A stretch of DNA of 64,000 nucleotides from Oscillatoriales cyanobacterium RM2_1_1 (GCA_012033335.1 JAAURB010000002.1:1-64000), one strand, 5' to 3'; shown: positions 1 to 9,835, counted from the stretch's first letter. Numbers and translations are program-made. Notes: generated by a model not told the origin, from the letters alone.

Positions 1-95
1 CAAACAGAAGGGGGTCTGGGGCTTTGCCCCAGGAAGGAGGCACTGCCCCCTTCAACCCTCTACATGTATCTTCTAATTAATTGTGCCTAGCTACT
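1..95 (+). repeat. Dispersed repeat family A, copy 1 (cut by window edge)
   Basis: The stretch GGGGTCTGGGGCTTTGCCCC, then a GC-rich hairpin arm, ACTGCCCCCTTCA and ATCTTCTAATTAATTG recur almost unchanged near 10650-10755 and 16281-16386. The core GGGGC-TTTG-CCCC can fold as a hairpin. The left part is probably outside the window. All three copies are intergenic. Function unknown. Confidence 0.75.
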
Positions 96-183
96 TAGAA
101 TAGCTTGAGAATCCAGATTGTGTAAATTGGGGAAGGAGTGAGACCTAGAGGAGAACCCTTAATTTGCTTAACCGTCTACTTAG

Positions 184-560
184 CTGTTTTCTGCACAATT
201 TAAGGAATGGTCTCGGGTTGAATTCAAAATTGAGGTGGCTTATGATGCGGATATTGAACAGGCTTTAGCTGTCATTCAATCCGTGGGGTGAAGAGATGTG
301 TCAGGAACCCCAGTGGCAAAGCATGATGTTAGAACCGGCTGATGTGCTTGGGGTAGAGAACTTATCCCACACTGGGGTATTGATTCAGGTTTGGATCACC
401 ACCCAACCGATGCAGCAATGGGCAGTTGCGGGAGTTTCGACTGCGGATCAAACGAGCTTTTGATCGGGCTGGAATTACCGTTGGGGTTCCTCAGCAGGCA
501 TTCCAATACCAGAAAGTTGACTTGAATAATGGATCTGATCATCTTTCCGGGCAGTCTTGA
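184..560 (+). pseudogene. MscS-family mechanosensitive channel, C-terminal remnant with two frameshifts
   Basis: Three successive reading frames read as the cytoplasmic C-terminal domain of a small-conductance mechanosensitive channel (MscS). Frame one (about 184-291) gives KEWSRVEFKIEVAYDADIEQ, frame two (about 290-430) gives EPADVLGVENLSHTGVLIQV, and frame three (about 432-560) gives REFRLRIKRAFDRAGITVG followed by the usual short tail. The transmembrane and pore parts are missing: upstream lie a stop codon (181-183) and repeat A. Two frameshifts plus the loss of the N-terminus mean it is a decayed gene, not a functional channel. The family assignment rests on the characteristic 'W-S-R' and 'IKRAFD..GI' patterns and was not checked by a search. 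Confidence 0.72.
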
Positions 561-617
561 AGAAAGGGTTCAAGGGCTCAACCTTTCCCTCTTAGCTTCT
601 GCAAATTCTGCAAATAT

Positions 618-1649
618 CTACAGCTTTATTCCTGATAAATTTTGGCGAGGATCAAAGCTACGATTGGCTTTGAGCTTTTCATAACATTCCTGTTCAATCG
701 GAGTTAGATTTTTGGGGGGAACAACCATCAGTTTGACCAATTGATCCGTACGTCCGCCGCCCTTGGGCTGAGGCCAGCCTTTGCCTTTGAGTCGGAGGGA
801 TTGCCCTGAGCGAATCCCCGCTGGAATATTCATCGTTACCGGGCCATCGGGAGTGGGAACGGCGATTGACCCTCCCAATACCAATTCATCAGGTGTAATC
901 GGCACTTCACAGGTCAGGTTCTCCCCGTCAAACCGAAAAAAGCTATGGGGCTGAATTTCAATTTTGAGATAGAGGTCTCCCATCTGTTGGGTCATTGGGT
1001 CAGGTTGTCCCTGGCCCCGAATCCGAATTTTACTGCCCGACTTTACCCCCGCCGGAATTGACACCGCTCCACCCTTGAGCTGCCTTTTTGTACCGTGAAA
1101 CGCTTCGCTTAAGGTCAGGGTAATCGTGGCTTCCAAATCTCGGCCTGGATTTTGACTGCCAAATCCACCGGGAAAGTCTGAATATTGATCCCCTACCCTT
1201 GAAGATGTCCCCCAGGAACCGGTACGTCCGCGACTGGCGCGGTAGCCATAGCTCTGACCAGAGCCAGGATTGGCTGCTGCAGCTCGACCCAATAGGGTGC
1301 TGATAAATTCATCAAAACTGCTGAATTGGCTAAAGTCAAAGTCCAGTCCCCCCAGGTCTACCGGAGTTCCAGGGGTTCCAGCCGCACCCCCTGGCCACCC
1401 TGTTGGGCCACCAACCTGATTCCAGTATTGACCAAACTGATCGTATTTCTGGCGATTTTCTAGGTCAGACAGAACTTCATAGGCTTCATTGACTTCTTTG
1501 AAGCGAGCTTCAGCTTTTTGATCACCGGGATTCATGTCGGGGTGATACTTCCGAGCCAATCGACGATAAGCCTTTTTAATCTCATCGGCGCTCGCAGATT
1601 TAGTCAATCCTAAAATTTCATAATAATCTTTGTAACCTGTTGCAGCCAT
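618..1649 (-). CDS. dnaJ: DnaJ/CbpA-type co-chaperone (Hsp40)
   Basis: This is a J-domain co-chaperone that stimulates the DnaK ATPase and delivers unfolded clients. The 343-residue protein starts with a J domain (about residues 8-72) carrying the HPD motif at 36-38. A Gly/Ser/Pro-rich linker (about 75-165) follows, then the two beta-sandwich client-binding domains typical of the DnaJ C-terminus (about 170-330, with [16 protein letters not shown] and [16 protein letters not shown]). The four CxxCxGxG zinc repeats of type I DnaJ are absent, so this is a type II (CbpA-like) protein. It reads away from the MscS remnant and is followed upstream by the small kinase gene on the same strand. Cyanobacteria usually carry several DnaJ paralogues, so the symbol is generic. 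Confidence 0.93.
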   Translation of the reverse strand: MAATGYKDYYEILGLTKSASADEIKKAYRRLARKYHPDMNPGDQKAEARFKEVNEAYEVLSDLENRQKYDQFGQYWNQVGGPTGWPGGAAGTPGTPVDLGGLDFDFSQFSSFDEFISTLLGRAAAANPGSGQSYGYRASRGRTGSWGTSSRVGDQYSDFPGGFGSQNPGRDLEATITLTLSEAFHGTKRQLKGGAVSIPAGVKSGSKIRIRGQGQPDPMTQQMGDLYLKIEIQPHSFFRFDGENLTCEVPITPDELVLGGSIAVPTPDGPVTMNIPAGIRSGQSLRLKGKGWPQPKGGGRTDQLVKLMVVPPKNLTPIEQECYEKLKANRSFDPRQNLSGIKL

Positions 1650-1713
1650 TTGTTATCTAGATCTCTACTAACGAATAGGTATATGCTTTTTTCTTTAGCT
1701 TATCAGACCTTGA

Positions 1714-2247
1714 TCAGTGGCTTGAGTTCGGTTCTTGCTGAGGGATCATCGCAATGTCCGTACTGACCTGACGGGTGGGGCGATCGCCCCCAGAAATTAT
1801 TACTAAACTGTCAAAACCCTCTGATAAAGCAGGGGGTGCCCCCTGAAGCTGTCGAGCCATCCGTAGGATGATCTCCTCTGGAACCTGCCTGGAGCGCTGT
1901 TGATTGCGCTCCAGGCAGATTTGCAGGGACAGATTCACCCAAATTCCCATAATCCGTTGAAACCCGACTGTCCGGGCCAGATCAACCACTTCCCGCCGAT
2001 GCCGGCGTTGAGTATTGGTGGCATCATAGATCAGTCCTGGATAAAGCATCCCCTGATAGAATTGCTGCTCTACCTGTTGCCAGACCTGGAGCCAATGGCC
2101 CTGAATCGCTTCATCCCCGAATAGCCTTGCTCGAATTTGATCCGTTGAAGTCAAGCAATATTCAGGGTAATGATTTTGAATTAACTGCTGCGATAAAAAA
2201 GACTTCCCGCTACCAGGAAGTCCAATCATCAGAATTAAACAGGCCAT
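1714..2247 (-). CDS. P-loop kinase-like ATPase (AAA_33 / polynucleotide-kinase-like)
   Basis: A 177-residue protein with a clear Walker A motif GLPGSGKS at residues 9-16 right at the N-terminus, followed by YDATNTQRRHRREVV, which resembles the acceptor region of small P-loop kinases (zeta-toxin/PNK-like 'predicted kinase' families: a D-T-N-x-x-R pattern). The true substrate cannot be told; members include RNA/DNA 5'-kinases and small-molecule kinases. The gene lies between dnaJ and glgC on the same strand but with spacers of about 65 and 90 bp, so co-transcription is possible but not shown. No partner antitoxin gene is visible. Confidence 0.85.
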   Translation of the reverse strand: MACLILMIGLPGSGKSFLSQQLIQNHYPEYCLTSTDQIRARLFGDEAIQGHWLQVWQQVEQQFYQGMLYPGLIYDATNTQRRHRREVVDLARTVGFQRIMGIWVNLSLQICLERNQQRSRQVPEEIILRMARQLQGAPPALSEGFDSLVIISGGDRPTRQVSTDIAMIPQQEPNSSH

Positions 2248-2338
2248 TTCAAACAGATGGTTTCAAACAGATTTGAAGTAATTTAATGATCTCAGGGGGG
2301 AGGGTTCCAATTTCATTAATCGTTTCCGATTACTATCA

Positions 2339-3628
2339 CTAAATCACGGTGCCATCAGCAATTACAGCATTCTTAACGATAACCACAATGCCGCTGCGAA
2401 TATAGAATCCCAATTCATCCCGGTCAGCCTGTTCTACGTTTTCTTTATTCACAATTTTAACATTCTGACCAATTCGAGCATTCTTGTCTACAATCGCTCG
2501 CCGAACCATACTATTGGCTCCAATACCAATGGGTATCTTCTGACTTGCCAAGCCAGATTGACGCTCAGCATGGGGTTCATAATAGTCAGCCCCCATCAAC
2601 ATGCTATCTTCAATCACACAGCCTTCTTCTATCCGCGATCGCAACCCCAAAACGGAATGATCAATCCGACATTTCTTCAGGATTGATCCCTCGGCAATGA
2701 TTGACTCCGTGATGTGACAATCCAATAATTTTGAGGGCGGAAGATAGCGAGATCGAGTGTAAATCGGTGCCTTTTCGTCGTAGAAACTAAATGGGGGAGT
2801 GGGCTGTTTTGTTAAGGCTAAATTTGCATTGTAAAACGCTTCAATGGTTCCAATATCTTCCCAATAATCATTGAACAGATAAGCCTGAATATTGTAGTCC
2901 TTTGAAGCATGGGGAATAATTTCTTTGCCAAAATCAGTCTGACTTTCGTTATCAGTTAGGAGCTTGGTCAAAACTTCGCGCTTAAAGACATAGATACCCA
3001 TGGAAGCAATGTAGGGATTCTGTTGAGCCGTTTCAGCATCTAGTCCCAGGGTTGTGGTGTCCACCTGCATAATTTTCAGAGCATCGCCCTTCGGCTTTTC
3101 ACTGAAGTCAATAATTCGGCCCTGAGCATCAATTTTCATCAGACCAAAGTCAGAGGCTCGTTTCTCGTCAATTGGCAGGACGGATAGGGTAATGTCAGCC
3201 CCCGTATCAATATGGCGCTGAACAAACTCTCGATAATCCATGCGGTAGAGATGATCGCCGGACAGAATCAAATAATGATCTACGTCCCACTCATTAAATA
3301 GCCAGAGATTTTGCCGAACCGCATCAGCCGTTCCCTGAAACCAGTTGGGGTTGAGGGCAGTTTGCTGGGCCGCTAGAACCTCTGCAAACCCTTCAGTGAA
3401 GCCAGAGAAATTATAGGTGCGAGCAATATGACGGTTTAGAGAGGCGGAGTTGAATTGCGTCAGAACATAGATTTTCAGGAGTTCTGAGTTGATGCAATTA
3501 CTAATCGGGATATCTATCAAGCGATACTTACCTGCTAAAGGAACTGCAGGTTTTGCACGCATTTTTGTTAAAGGGTAGAGACGAGTTCCTGCACCGCCTC
3601 CCAAAATAATCGATAATACATTTTTCAC
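2339..3628 (-). CDS. glgC: Glucose-1-phosphate adenylyltransferase (ADP-glucose pyrophosphorylase)
   Basis: It makes ADP-glucose from ATP and glucose-1-phosphate, the committed step of glycogen synthesis, and in cyanobacteria is activated by 3-phosphoglycerate and inhibited by phosphate. The 429-residue length matches cyanobacterial GlgC. The N-terminal nucleotidyltransferase signature [18 protein letters not shown] (from residue 10) and [12 protein letters not shown] are intact, as are [11 protein letters not shown] and the glucose-1-P site segment [13 protein letters not shown]. The C-terminal half is a left-handed beta-helix that ends in the expected [20 protein letters not shown]. It is divergent from a GH13 amylase gene, which pairs glycogen synthesis with alpha-glucan breakdown across a shared 330-bp spacer. 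Confidence 0.98.
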   Translation of the reverse strand: MKNVLSIILGGGAGTRLYPLTKMRAKPAVPLAGKYRLIDIPISNCINSELLKIYVLTQFNSASLNRHIARTYNFSGFTEGFAEVLAAQQTALNPNWFQGTADAVRQNLWLFNEWDVDHYLILSGDHLYRMDYREFVQRHIDTGADITLSVLPIDEKRASDFGLMKIDAQGRIIDFSEKPKGDALKIMQVDTTTLGLDAETAQQNPYIASMGIYVFKREVLTKLLTDNESQTDFGKEIIPHASKDYNIQAYLFNDYWEDIGTIEAFYNANLALTKQPTPPFSFYDEKAPIYTRSRYLPPSKLLDCHITESIIAEGSILKKCRIDHSVLGLRSRIEEGCVIEDSMLMGADYYEPHAERQSGLASQKIPIGIGANSMVRRAIVDKNARIGQNVKIVNKENVEQADRDELGFYIRSGIVVIVKNAVIADGTVI

Positions 3629-3958
3629 AAGAATTACCTCTAACTGCCGTTACTCTCCCATCACCAGTGTCCGACTGTAGGGCACACTTGGCAAGGGGAA
3701 AATTATAAGATTGCATTAAACATAGGTTAAGGCCAGAGCAGCTTGACACGGCTAGAATAACTAGATGAAGTCACTACTACTACCTTTTCCATTCCTTTCC
3801 CTAACAAAGGTTTTACCATGTCTATAGCAGCTTGAGGATCTGCCAGGAGAAAGAAGACCTGACCAACCCACAGTCAACCTGAAGCAGACATCAGTCCTGG
3901 TTTTTCCCAGTATTATGGAGCTTGTGCGATTCTAAGGTGACCTTTATGGACGTTCGTA
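3629..3958. promoter_or_regulatory. Divergent promoter region between glgC and the GH13 amylase
   Basis: A 330-bp spacer between two divergently transcribed genes of alpha-glucan metabolism, so both promoters should lie here. Immediately upstream of glgC (minus strand) is a purine-rich ribosome site reading GAGGTAATTCTTGTGAAAAA just before the ATG. No operator could be identified by eye, and the short reading frame overlapping glgC on the minus strand is not convincing as a gene. Confidence 0.5.
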
Positions 3959-5452
3959 ATGATGGAAATTAATACTCCTGACTGGGTTAAACATGCGATC
4001 TTCTACCAGATCTTTCCTGATCGGTTTGCCCGCACCACAGTCCCTAAGGATGCCTTACTCCAAACTCTGCCCTGGGAACCCTGGGAAGCCGCTCCGACTC
4101 CCCAGGGCTATAAAGGGGGCAATCTTTGGGGAGTGATTGAACAGCTTGACTATCTCCAGGATTTGGGCATTAATGCAATCTACTTCACGCCAATCTTTCA
4201 GTCAGCCTGCAACCATCGTTACCACACCCATGATTACTATCAGGTTGATCCGCTCTTGGGGGGAAATCTAGCCCTGGAAGAATTGCTAGAAGCAGCCCAC
4301 CAGAGGAATATCAAGGTTGTTTTAGATGGGGTATTCAACCATGCCAGTCGGGGGTTTTACTATTTCAATGATATTCTCGAAAATGGCCCCCATTCTCCCT
4401 GGCTGAACTGGTTTAAGGTACTAGATTGGCCCCTGTCAGCCTATGATGGCAGCAAACCCGCCAACTACGTGGGTTGGGCCAACAACCGGGCTTTACCGGA
4501 ATTTAACCACGAGAACCCCGATGTCCGTGAATACATCATGCAAGTCGCCGAATATTGGATTCGGCTTGGAGTAGATGGCTGGCGATTGGATGTGCCGTTT
4601 GAGATTCGGGTTCCGGAGTTCTGGCAGGAGTTTCGGCAGCGAGTCAAGGCGATTAACCCCGAGGCTTATATTGTTGGGGAAGTCTGGACAGATTCGCGGC
4701 AATGGCTCGACGGCAACCAGTTTGACGGGGTGATGAACTACCTGTTCACCGCCCCAACGATTGCCTTTACCGGGGGCGATCGCGTCCGCATGGAGTTGGT
4801 CGAGGCTCCTTCCTATTTTCCCTATCCCGCCCTGTCTGCGGCTGAGTACGGTCAAAAAATTGAGGAATTGCTAAGTTTATATCCCTGGAAAATTCAGTTA
4901 ACTCAGTTAAATCTGTTGGATAGTCACGACACAGCCCGAATGCTTTCCATTGTGAATGGGGATCGAGCCAGTGTGGAATTGGCCACTTTACTACTGTTTA
5001 CGTTTCCTGGGGCTCCCAGCATTTACTACGGGGATGAAGTGGGATTGCCGGGAGCAATGGATCCCGATTGTCGTCGTAGTTTTCCTCCGGCTGAACAGTG
5101 GCATCAGCCAACGTTTGACTATCACCAAAAACTGATTGCCATTCGCCATCAATATCCCGCTCTACGCCTGGGTTCCTATCGGGTGCTACATCGGGAAGGA
5201 TTAGGGTATGGGTTTGCCCGGATCCTGGGTACTGAAGTGATTATAGTGGCAGTAAATAGCGCCATGGAGTCGGCCCAAATTGGGGTTCAGGTCGGGGATT
5301 TACCAGGGCAACCGGGTCAATCACTGAGTCAATCACTGGGCCAATTACCGGGCCAATTGATCTACGGAACTGGGGAACTGGACTGGAATTCAGACTTGAC
5401 TCAGCTTCAAATCCATCTCCCGCCTCGCCAGGGTTGTATGATCAGGTTGTAG
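3959..5452 (+). CDS. GH13 alpha-amylase family enzyme (neopullulanase/cyclomaltodextrinase-like)
   Basis: A cytoplasmic alpha-glucan hydrolase: 497 residues without a signal peptide. The four GH13 regions are present: region I DGVFNH, region II GWRLDVPF with the nucleophile D211, region III IVGEVW with the acid/base E241, and region IV LLDSHD with D324. The N-terminal DWVKHAIFYQIFPDRFAR and the ICYFTPIF-like segment are typical of the neopullulanase/cyclomaltodextrinase/maltogenic amylase subfamily, but the extra N-terminal domain of many of those is missing. The C-terminal beta domain contains a short Gln/Leu/Gly-rich repeat (5305-5360). The start is ATG 3959; a second ATG follows directly. 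It probably acts in glycogen or maltodextrin turnover, opposite to the divergent glgC. Confidence 0.93.
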   Translation: MMEINTPDWVKHAIFYQIFPDRFARTTVPKDALLQTLPWEPWEAAPTPQGYKGGNLWGVIEQLDYLQDLGINAIYFTPIFQSACNHRYHTHDYYQVDPLLGGNLALEELLEAAHQRNIKVVLDGVFNHASRGFYYFNDILENGPHSPWLNWFKVLDWPLSAYDGSKPANYVGWANNRALPEFNHENPDVREYIMQVAEYWIRLGVDGWRLDVPFEIRVPEFWQEFRQRVKAINPEAYIVGEVWTDSRQWLDGNQFDGVMNYLFTAPTIAFTGGDRVRMELVEAPSYFPYPALSAAEYGQKIEELLSLYPWKIQLTQLNLLDSHDTARMLSIVNGDRASVELATLLLFTFPGAPSIYYGDEVGLPGAMDPDCRRSFPPAEQWHQPTFDYHQKLIAIRHQYPALRLGSYRVLHREGLGYGFARILGTEVIIVAVNSAMESAQIGVQVGDLPGQPGQSLSQSLGQLPGQLIYGTGELDWNSDLTQLQIHLPPRQGCMIRL

Positions 5453-5480
5453 TAATAACTTGTGGTTTTGACGGACTGTC

Positions 5481-6965
5481 ATGAGCAAGGTGATGCCGCC
5501 AACCTGGCAAGTCGTTCGGGAAAAATTCCAGCAGATCTGGGGCTACGAGGACTTTCGTCCGCCCCAGGGAGAAATCGTCCAGAGTATTCTGATGGGAAAA
5601 GATGCCCTGATTGTGATGCCAACGGGAGGGGGCAAATCCATTTGCTTTCAACTTCCGGCCCTCCTGCAATCGGGCCTGACCTTGATCGTTTCTCCCCTGG
5701 TAGCCCTGATGGAAAATCAAGTCCAGGAACTACTCGAACGCAACCTGCCCGCCGCCTCTCTCCACAGCCAGCTGCCGCCGCAACAGCGCCAGAAAACCCT
5801 CCAGCTTCTGGCCCGCAATCAACTGCGACTGCTGTATCTCTCCCCTGAAACCCTGCTAAGTCAGCCGGTTTGGCAGATTATCACTCAGCCCCAGGTTGTA
5901 ATTAATGGATTGATTCTAGATGAGGCCCATTGTCTGGTGCAGTGGGGGGATACCTTTCGACCTGCCTATAGGCGCTTGGGGGCGGTGCGTCCGGCTTTAT
6001 TGCGGGCTAAGCCTGCTGGGAGTCAAATGGCGATCGCTGCTTTCACTGCAACCGCTGATCCCCTGGCTCAAAAGACCATTAAAACCGTTCTGCAACTCAA
6101 CCATCCCCAGGACTATTTGCTCAATCCCTATCGCCCAAACCTGACGCTAAAGGTTAAAACTATTTGGACACCGAGGAGCCGTCAACAACAACTGCTCAAG
6201 CTAATTCAGTCCCAAAAGCAGCAGAGTGGATTAGTGTACGTTCGGACTCGTAGAGACAGTGAGGAACTGGCTGAGAATTTACAGAATCAAGGCTATGAAA
6301 CCGCTCCTTACCACGCGGGTTTGAGCCCGACAGAACGTCGCCGGATTGAGCAGGATTGGCTGGGGGAAACCCTGAAATTTGTAGTCTGTACCAGTGCCTT
6401 TGGGATGGGAATTAATAAAAGTAATGTGCGCTGGGTGGCTCATTTTCAGGCTCCCTTTTTACTTTCAGAATATATTCAAGAGGTGGGGCGGGCGGGGCGA
6501 GACGGTAAGCCTGCTGTGGCCCTGACTTTAGTCAGTGAACCCACGGGATTCCTCTATCCAGAGGACAAACAAAGACAACAATTTTTGTTGGAAAACTTAC
6601 AAAAGCAGTATCAATCGGCTCATCAATTAGTCAAAAAATTACCCCAACAAGGAGATTTTGAAACGGTCACTCAACAGTTTAAAGATGGTGCAGTGGCCCT
6701 GTCTTTGCTCCACAGTCAAGGTCAATTGAAATGGCACGACCCGTTTCACTACGAAATCAACTTACAAAACAAAAAATCCGGGGGGAAATCAACTGACAAG
6801 CTAACCTCCCAACCCAATGCCACCGCAGTTCAGCAAATGTCTCAATATCTCAATACCCGTCAATGTCGCTGGAAATTTCTCTTAGATGCCTTTGGATTTG
6901 TCCAAGAGGGGAAATCAATGCGGTGTGGCCATTGTAATAACTGCTGCGATAACCGTCGGAGGTGA
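5481..6965 (+). CDS. recQ: RecQ-family ATP-dependent DNA helicase
   Basis: A 3'-5' superfamily 2 helicase used in recombination and replication-fork repair. Over 494 residues it shows the RecQ motif 0 (GYEDFRPPQGEIVQ), Walker A PTGGGKS (47-53), the DEAH box (147-150), the FTATAD motif and motif VI (QEVGRAGRDGKP). The C-terminus keeps a Cys-rich zinc-binding end (CRWKFLL...CGHCNNCC), but no HRDC domain follows, so this is the short cyanobacterial form. It starts 28 bp after the amylase gene on the same strand and may be co-transcribed with it. Confidence 0.95.
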   Translation: MSKVMPPTWQVVREKFQQIWGYEDFRPPQGEIVQSILMGKDALIVMPTGGGKSICFQLPALLQSGLTLIVSPLVALMENQVQELLERNLPAASLHSQLPPQQRQKTLQLLARNQLRLLYLSPETLLSQPVWQIITQPQVVINGLILDEAHCLVQWGDTFRPAYRRLGAVRPALLRAKPAGSQMAIAAFTATADPLAQKTIKTVLQLNHPQDYLLNPYRPNLTLKVKTIWTPRSRQQQLLKLIQSQKQQSGLVYVRTRRDSEELAENLQNQGYETAPYHAGLSPTERRRIEQDWLGETLKFVVCTSAFGMGINKSNVRWVAHFQAPFLLSEYIQEVGRAGRDGKPAVALTLVSEPTGFLYPEDKQRQQFLLENLQKQYQSAHQLVKKLPQQGDFETVTQQFKDGAVALSLLHSQGQLKWHDPFHYEINLQNKKSGGKSTDKLTSQPNATAVQQMSQYLNTRQCRWKFLLDAFGFVQEGKSMRCGHCNNCCDNRRR

Positions 6966-7083
6966 TCAGCAGGAGATGGAGCCAAAGATTCGGCAATTCG
7001 ATCGAATTGACCTGGATCCAGAGGATGTCAGAATCTAAAGCATGTAACCTGAAGCATACAGGGCTTGAATATAGGGCTAATTT

Positions 7084-8193
7084 ATGGATGTAAAAGCAGC
7101 GATCGCCTGGGAAGCAGGAAAACCTCTAGGAATTGAAACCGTTCAACTTGAAGGGCCAAAAACAGGAGAAGTTCTGGTCGAAATCAAAGCCACTGGGGTT
7201 TGCCATACGGACGCTTATACCCTGTCGGGGGCTGATCCTGAAGGTCTGTTCCCAGCCATTTTAGGCCATGAAGGGGCGGGAATTGTGGTTGAAATTGGCC
7301 CTGAGGTCAACAGCGTCAAACCGGGGGATCATGTGATTCCGCTTTACATTCCAGAATGTCGCCAATGTGAGTACTGTTTGAGCTTTAAAACGAACCTCTG
7401 TCAGGCTATTCGTCTGACCCAGGGACGGGGCATGATGCCGGATGGCAGCAGTCGCTTTTCAGCGCACAATCAGATGATTTATCATTATATGGGCACCTCC
7501 ACCTTTGCCAACTACACTGTCTTACCGGAAATTGCTGTGGCAAAAATCCGTGAGGATGCCCCATTTGAAAAGGTTTGTTATGTCGGTTGTGGCGTAACGA
7601 CGGGAATCGGGGCTGTGATTAACACCGCCAGGGTGGAACCGGGGGCCAATGTCGTGGTGTTTGGGTTGGGGGGTATTGGTCTGAATGTGATCCAGGGGGC
7701 GAGGTTGGTAGGGGCGAACCAGATCATTGGGGTTGATCTGAATCCTGACAAACGGGCGATCGCCGAAAAATTTGGCATGACTCACTTTGTTAATCCTCAG
7801 GAAATTGCAGGAGATCTGGTTCCCTATCTGGTGGATTTGACGAAAGGTGGAGCGGACTACAGCTTTGAATGTGTGGGCAATGTCAATCTGATGCGTCAAG
7901 CCCTGGAATGCTGCCACAAGGGTTGGGGAGTTAGCGTGATTATTGGTGTGGCTGCCGCTGGGGCAGAAATTAGTACCCGCCCCTTCCAACTCGTGACGGG
8001 TCGAACCTGGAAAGGAACAGCCTTTGGAGGGGCTAAGGGTCGAACCGATGTGCCCAGGATTGTGGACTGGTACATGGATGGGAAGATCAATATCGATGAT
8101 CTGATCACCCATGTCATGCCGATTGAGCAAATTAATCAAGCGTTTGACTTGATGCATAAGGGAAAATCCATTCGTACGGTTCTGACTTTTTGA
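7084..8193 (+). CDS. frmA: S-(hydroxymethyl)glutathione dehydrogenase / class III alcohol dehydrogenase
   Basis: It oxidises the glutathione adduct of formaldehyde (and reduces S-nitrosoglutathione) with NAD. The 369-residue length is normal for class III zinc alcohol dehydrogenases. Visible are the catalytic zinc site ([22 protein letters not shown]), the structural zinc loop with four cysteines ([18 protein letters not shown]), the Rossmann glycine motif [16 protein letters not shown], and the C-terminal [10 protein letters not shown]. No S-formylglutathione hydrolase gene lies next to it. Start ATG 7084; the spacer after recQ is 118 bp. Confidence 0.96.
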   Translation: MDVKAAIAWEAGKPLGIETVQLEGPKTGEVLVEIKATGVCHTDAYTLSGADPEGLFPAILGHEGAGIVVEIGPEVNSVKPGDHVIPLYIPECRQCEYCLSFKTNLCQAIRLTQGRGMMPDGSSRFSAHNQMIYHYMGTSTFANYTVLPEIAVAKIREDAPFEKVCYVGCGVTTGIGAVINTARVEPGANVVVFGLGGIGLNVIQGARLVGANQIIGVDLNPDKRAIAEKFGMTHFVNPQEIAGDLVPYLVDLTKGGADYSFECVGNVNLMRQALECCHKGWGVSVIIGVAAAGAEISTRPFQLVTGRTWKGTAFGGAKGRTDVPRIVDWYMDGKINIDDLITHVMPIEQINQAFDLMHKGKSIRTVLTF

Positions 8194-8201
8194 GGGTTTG
8201 G

Positions 8202-8260
8202 CTGACTGGGTTTAGGGTTTAGGGCTGGGTGACTGGGTTTAGGGCTGGGTGACCCAGCCC
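8202..8260 (+). repeat. Short tandem repeat ending in a perfect hairpin
   Basis: GGCTGACTGGGTTTAGGGTTTAGGGCTGGGTGACTGGGTTTAGGG shows a unit of about 22 bp (CTGGGTGACTGGGTTTAGGG) nearly twice. The end, GGGCTGGGT-G-ACCCAGCCC (8242-8260), is a perfect inverted repeat. It sits between the convergent frmA and methyltransferase genes and overlaps the latter's stop. It could serve as a weak bidirectional terminator, but no T-tract follows. Confidence 0.6.
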
Positions 8261-9019
8261 CTACTGGCGATGGGCGATGACTCCATAGAACGGATCAGCC
8301 CCTCTTATGCCTAACATCTGGAGAATGGCTGGGCTGGAGGAGTGGCGGACAATCACCTCAGGTACACTGAACCCGGGGAGGTTTCCCGAGTGAACCGAAT
8401 CGAAATAGCGCTGTACCAGTTGGACTCGACCAGATTCAGAGGCTTCTCGCCAGGCGGCGATCGCCTTTTGATAAAACATCCGGTTTGAAAAACTAATGAT
8501 CGCGATCCCCTTGGGCTTTAAGACTCGATGAATTTCATGGAAAATCGCTTCAGGATATTGCAAATACTGGACGGAAACGCAATTCAGAACTGCATCAAAG
8601 GCTTGATCCGGTAGGGGTAACTTGGGATTCTGGTTTAAATCCTGCACAAAGTAATGATCCAGGCGAGGATTTTTGGCCAGTTCCTCCGGGTTCATTCCAT
8701 GGCCCTCAACCTGGTCAAATTGTAGTTCTTCCGGTAAGTGGGATACCCAACTGCTCATCATGTCAAAAATTCGGGTATCAGGCTGTAGTCTTTCCCGGTA
8801 GAGGATTGTCAATTGGTCAATGAATCCTTCATCCACATGGGTCACGAAGCGCGGGGCAGCATAAAACAGAGAATCACTGGTATCGTCCAGTTTTTGTCGA
8901 TCTTGGGACTGTAACAACATAAAAAGAAATGTAACAAAAGATTTACATTCTTCTAGTTTAGCTAATATTGAATCCGGTTGATTTGTTCTATTTTGCTTTT
9001 TTTGCCAGTTCCGCAGCAT
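8261..9019 (-). CDS. SAM-dependent class I methyltransferase
   Basis: A 252-residue Rossmann-fold methyltransferase of the type-11 kind. The SAM-binding motif I is degenerate (RIFDMMSSWVSHLP), while FDAVLNCVSVQYLQYPEAIF (motif IV region) and EIHRVLKPKGIAIISFSNRM (motif V-VI) are clear. The start is uncertain: the first 33 residues (Lys/Asn-rich) look unlike the fold, and an internal ATG at 8920 would give a 219-residue protein that begins close to the conserved DPLFYAAPRFVTH-like stretch. The substrate is unknown; it stands alone between frmA and dinB. Confidence 0.82.
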   Translation of the reverse strand: MLRNWQKKQNRTNQPDSILAKLEECKSFVTFLFMLLQSQDRQKLDDTSDSLFYAAPRFVTHVDEGFIDQLTILYRERLQPDTRIFDMMSSWVSHLPEELQFDQVEGHGMNPEELAKNPRLDHYFVQDLNQNPKLPLPDQAFDAVLNCVSVQYLQYPEAIFHEIHRVLKPKGIAIISFSNRMFYQKAIAAWREASESGRVQLVQRYFDSVHSGNLPGFSVPEVIVRHSSSPAILQMLGIRGADPFYGVIAHRQ

Positions 9020-9128
9020 CAGGCTTGCAAAAAATCCGATCCGTTACATCCCGTTGCCTAATGGAGCTGATATTAGATTTAAAATCCCAGAGGGCGAAGT
9101 TCTGGGGATGCTTTCTGGCCGATTCAGT

Positions 9129-9644
9129 TTAGGATTGGGAACCGGGCCGCAAAATTTGGTGCATATCTAAACTTGGAGGTTTGATCCGAGTCTGAGATAA
9201 CATGTCGTGAACCTGACCGCGATGATGGGTTTGATGATTAAAAAAATGAGCCATTAAGAGGTTTAGGGGATCGGTATGAAGATGACCTGAACTGTTGCGA
9301 TATTGCAAGGTTTGAGAGATCCGTTCTTCAGGTAAAGCGCTAAAGAATTGCTCAATCTCAACATCAGCTTGAATCCTTTTAGCCCAGAGTTCAGCAAAGT
9401 TCTCGTACAAAACTGCATCCAGGGCAATCACAGGAGTGACCCCCTCTCGAAACCGGCTCATCCAGATGCGATCGCCCACCAAAATATGATTTAGAGTTGC
9501 GTGAATACTCTTAAAAAATGCCGGACGTAGTTGTTGGCGATCGGTCTCTGTTAATTGGGCACAGACCTGATAAAGACGCTGATTTGCCAGGGTATTATAA
9601 CAAGTGAGTTGCTGAAAATGAGCTATTAATGTCATGATTTTCAC
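9129..9644 (-). CDS. DinB-family protein (metal-binding four-helix bundle)
   Basis: A 171-residue DinB/YfiT-like protein. Its four-helix bundle brings together three histidines that bind a metal: one in SIHATLNHILVGDRIW and two in AHFFNHQTHHRGQVHDML. Members are often thiol-dependent transferases (mycothiol, bacillithiol or glutathione S-transfer) or stress-induced proteins; which one this is cannot be said. Start ATG 9644, or the second ATG three codons later. Not an error-prone polymerase, despite the name. Confidence 0.88.
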   Translation of the reverse strand: MKIMTLIAHFQQLTCYNTLANQRLYQVCAQLTETDRQQLRPAFFKSIHATLNHILVGDRIWMSRFREGVTPVIALDAVLYENFAELWAKRIQADVEIEQFFSALPEERISQTLQYRNSSGHLHTDPLNLLMAHFFNHQTHHRGQVHDMLSQTRIKPPSLDMHQILRPGSQS

Positions 9645-9739
9645 AATTCAATCCCCATTTCTAAAATTTACCATAAAATTGTTTTTGTATTTTTCACAAC
9701 TTTAAAAACGTCATTTCTTAAAGTAATTTAAAGCTAATT

Positions 9740-9835
9740 TATAGCGATTCCTAGTCGCGTGAGGTACAGATTTGAGAGGTGGCGGCGCGGTGCACCGAAA
9801 CCTCTCATACTTTGGCAGCATTGGGAACGCTGTAA
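9740..9835 (+). repeat. Dispersed repeat family B, copy 1
   Basis: Begins TATAGCGATTCCTAGTCG and ends GGGAACGCTGTA, with the central palindrome-like GAGAGGTGGCGGCGCGGTGC. It is about 80-90% alike by eye to 57859-57951 and related to copies at 10757, 21263, 46401, 52254 and 57768. Ends of the form TAYAGCG ... CGCTGTA make it MITE-like. Confidence 0.8.

Noticed and set aside
1714-2247. P-loop kinase as a zeta-toxin of a toxin-antitoxin pair
   Set aside because: No small antitoxin gene next to it, and the sequence fits general predicted kinases equally well.
7522-8157. 211-residue minus-strand open frame inside frmA
   Set aside because: It is antisense to a fully conserved alcohol dehydrogenase and is Pro/His-rich; a shadow frame.
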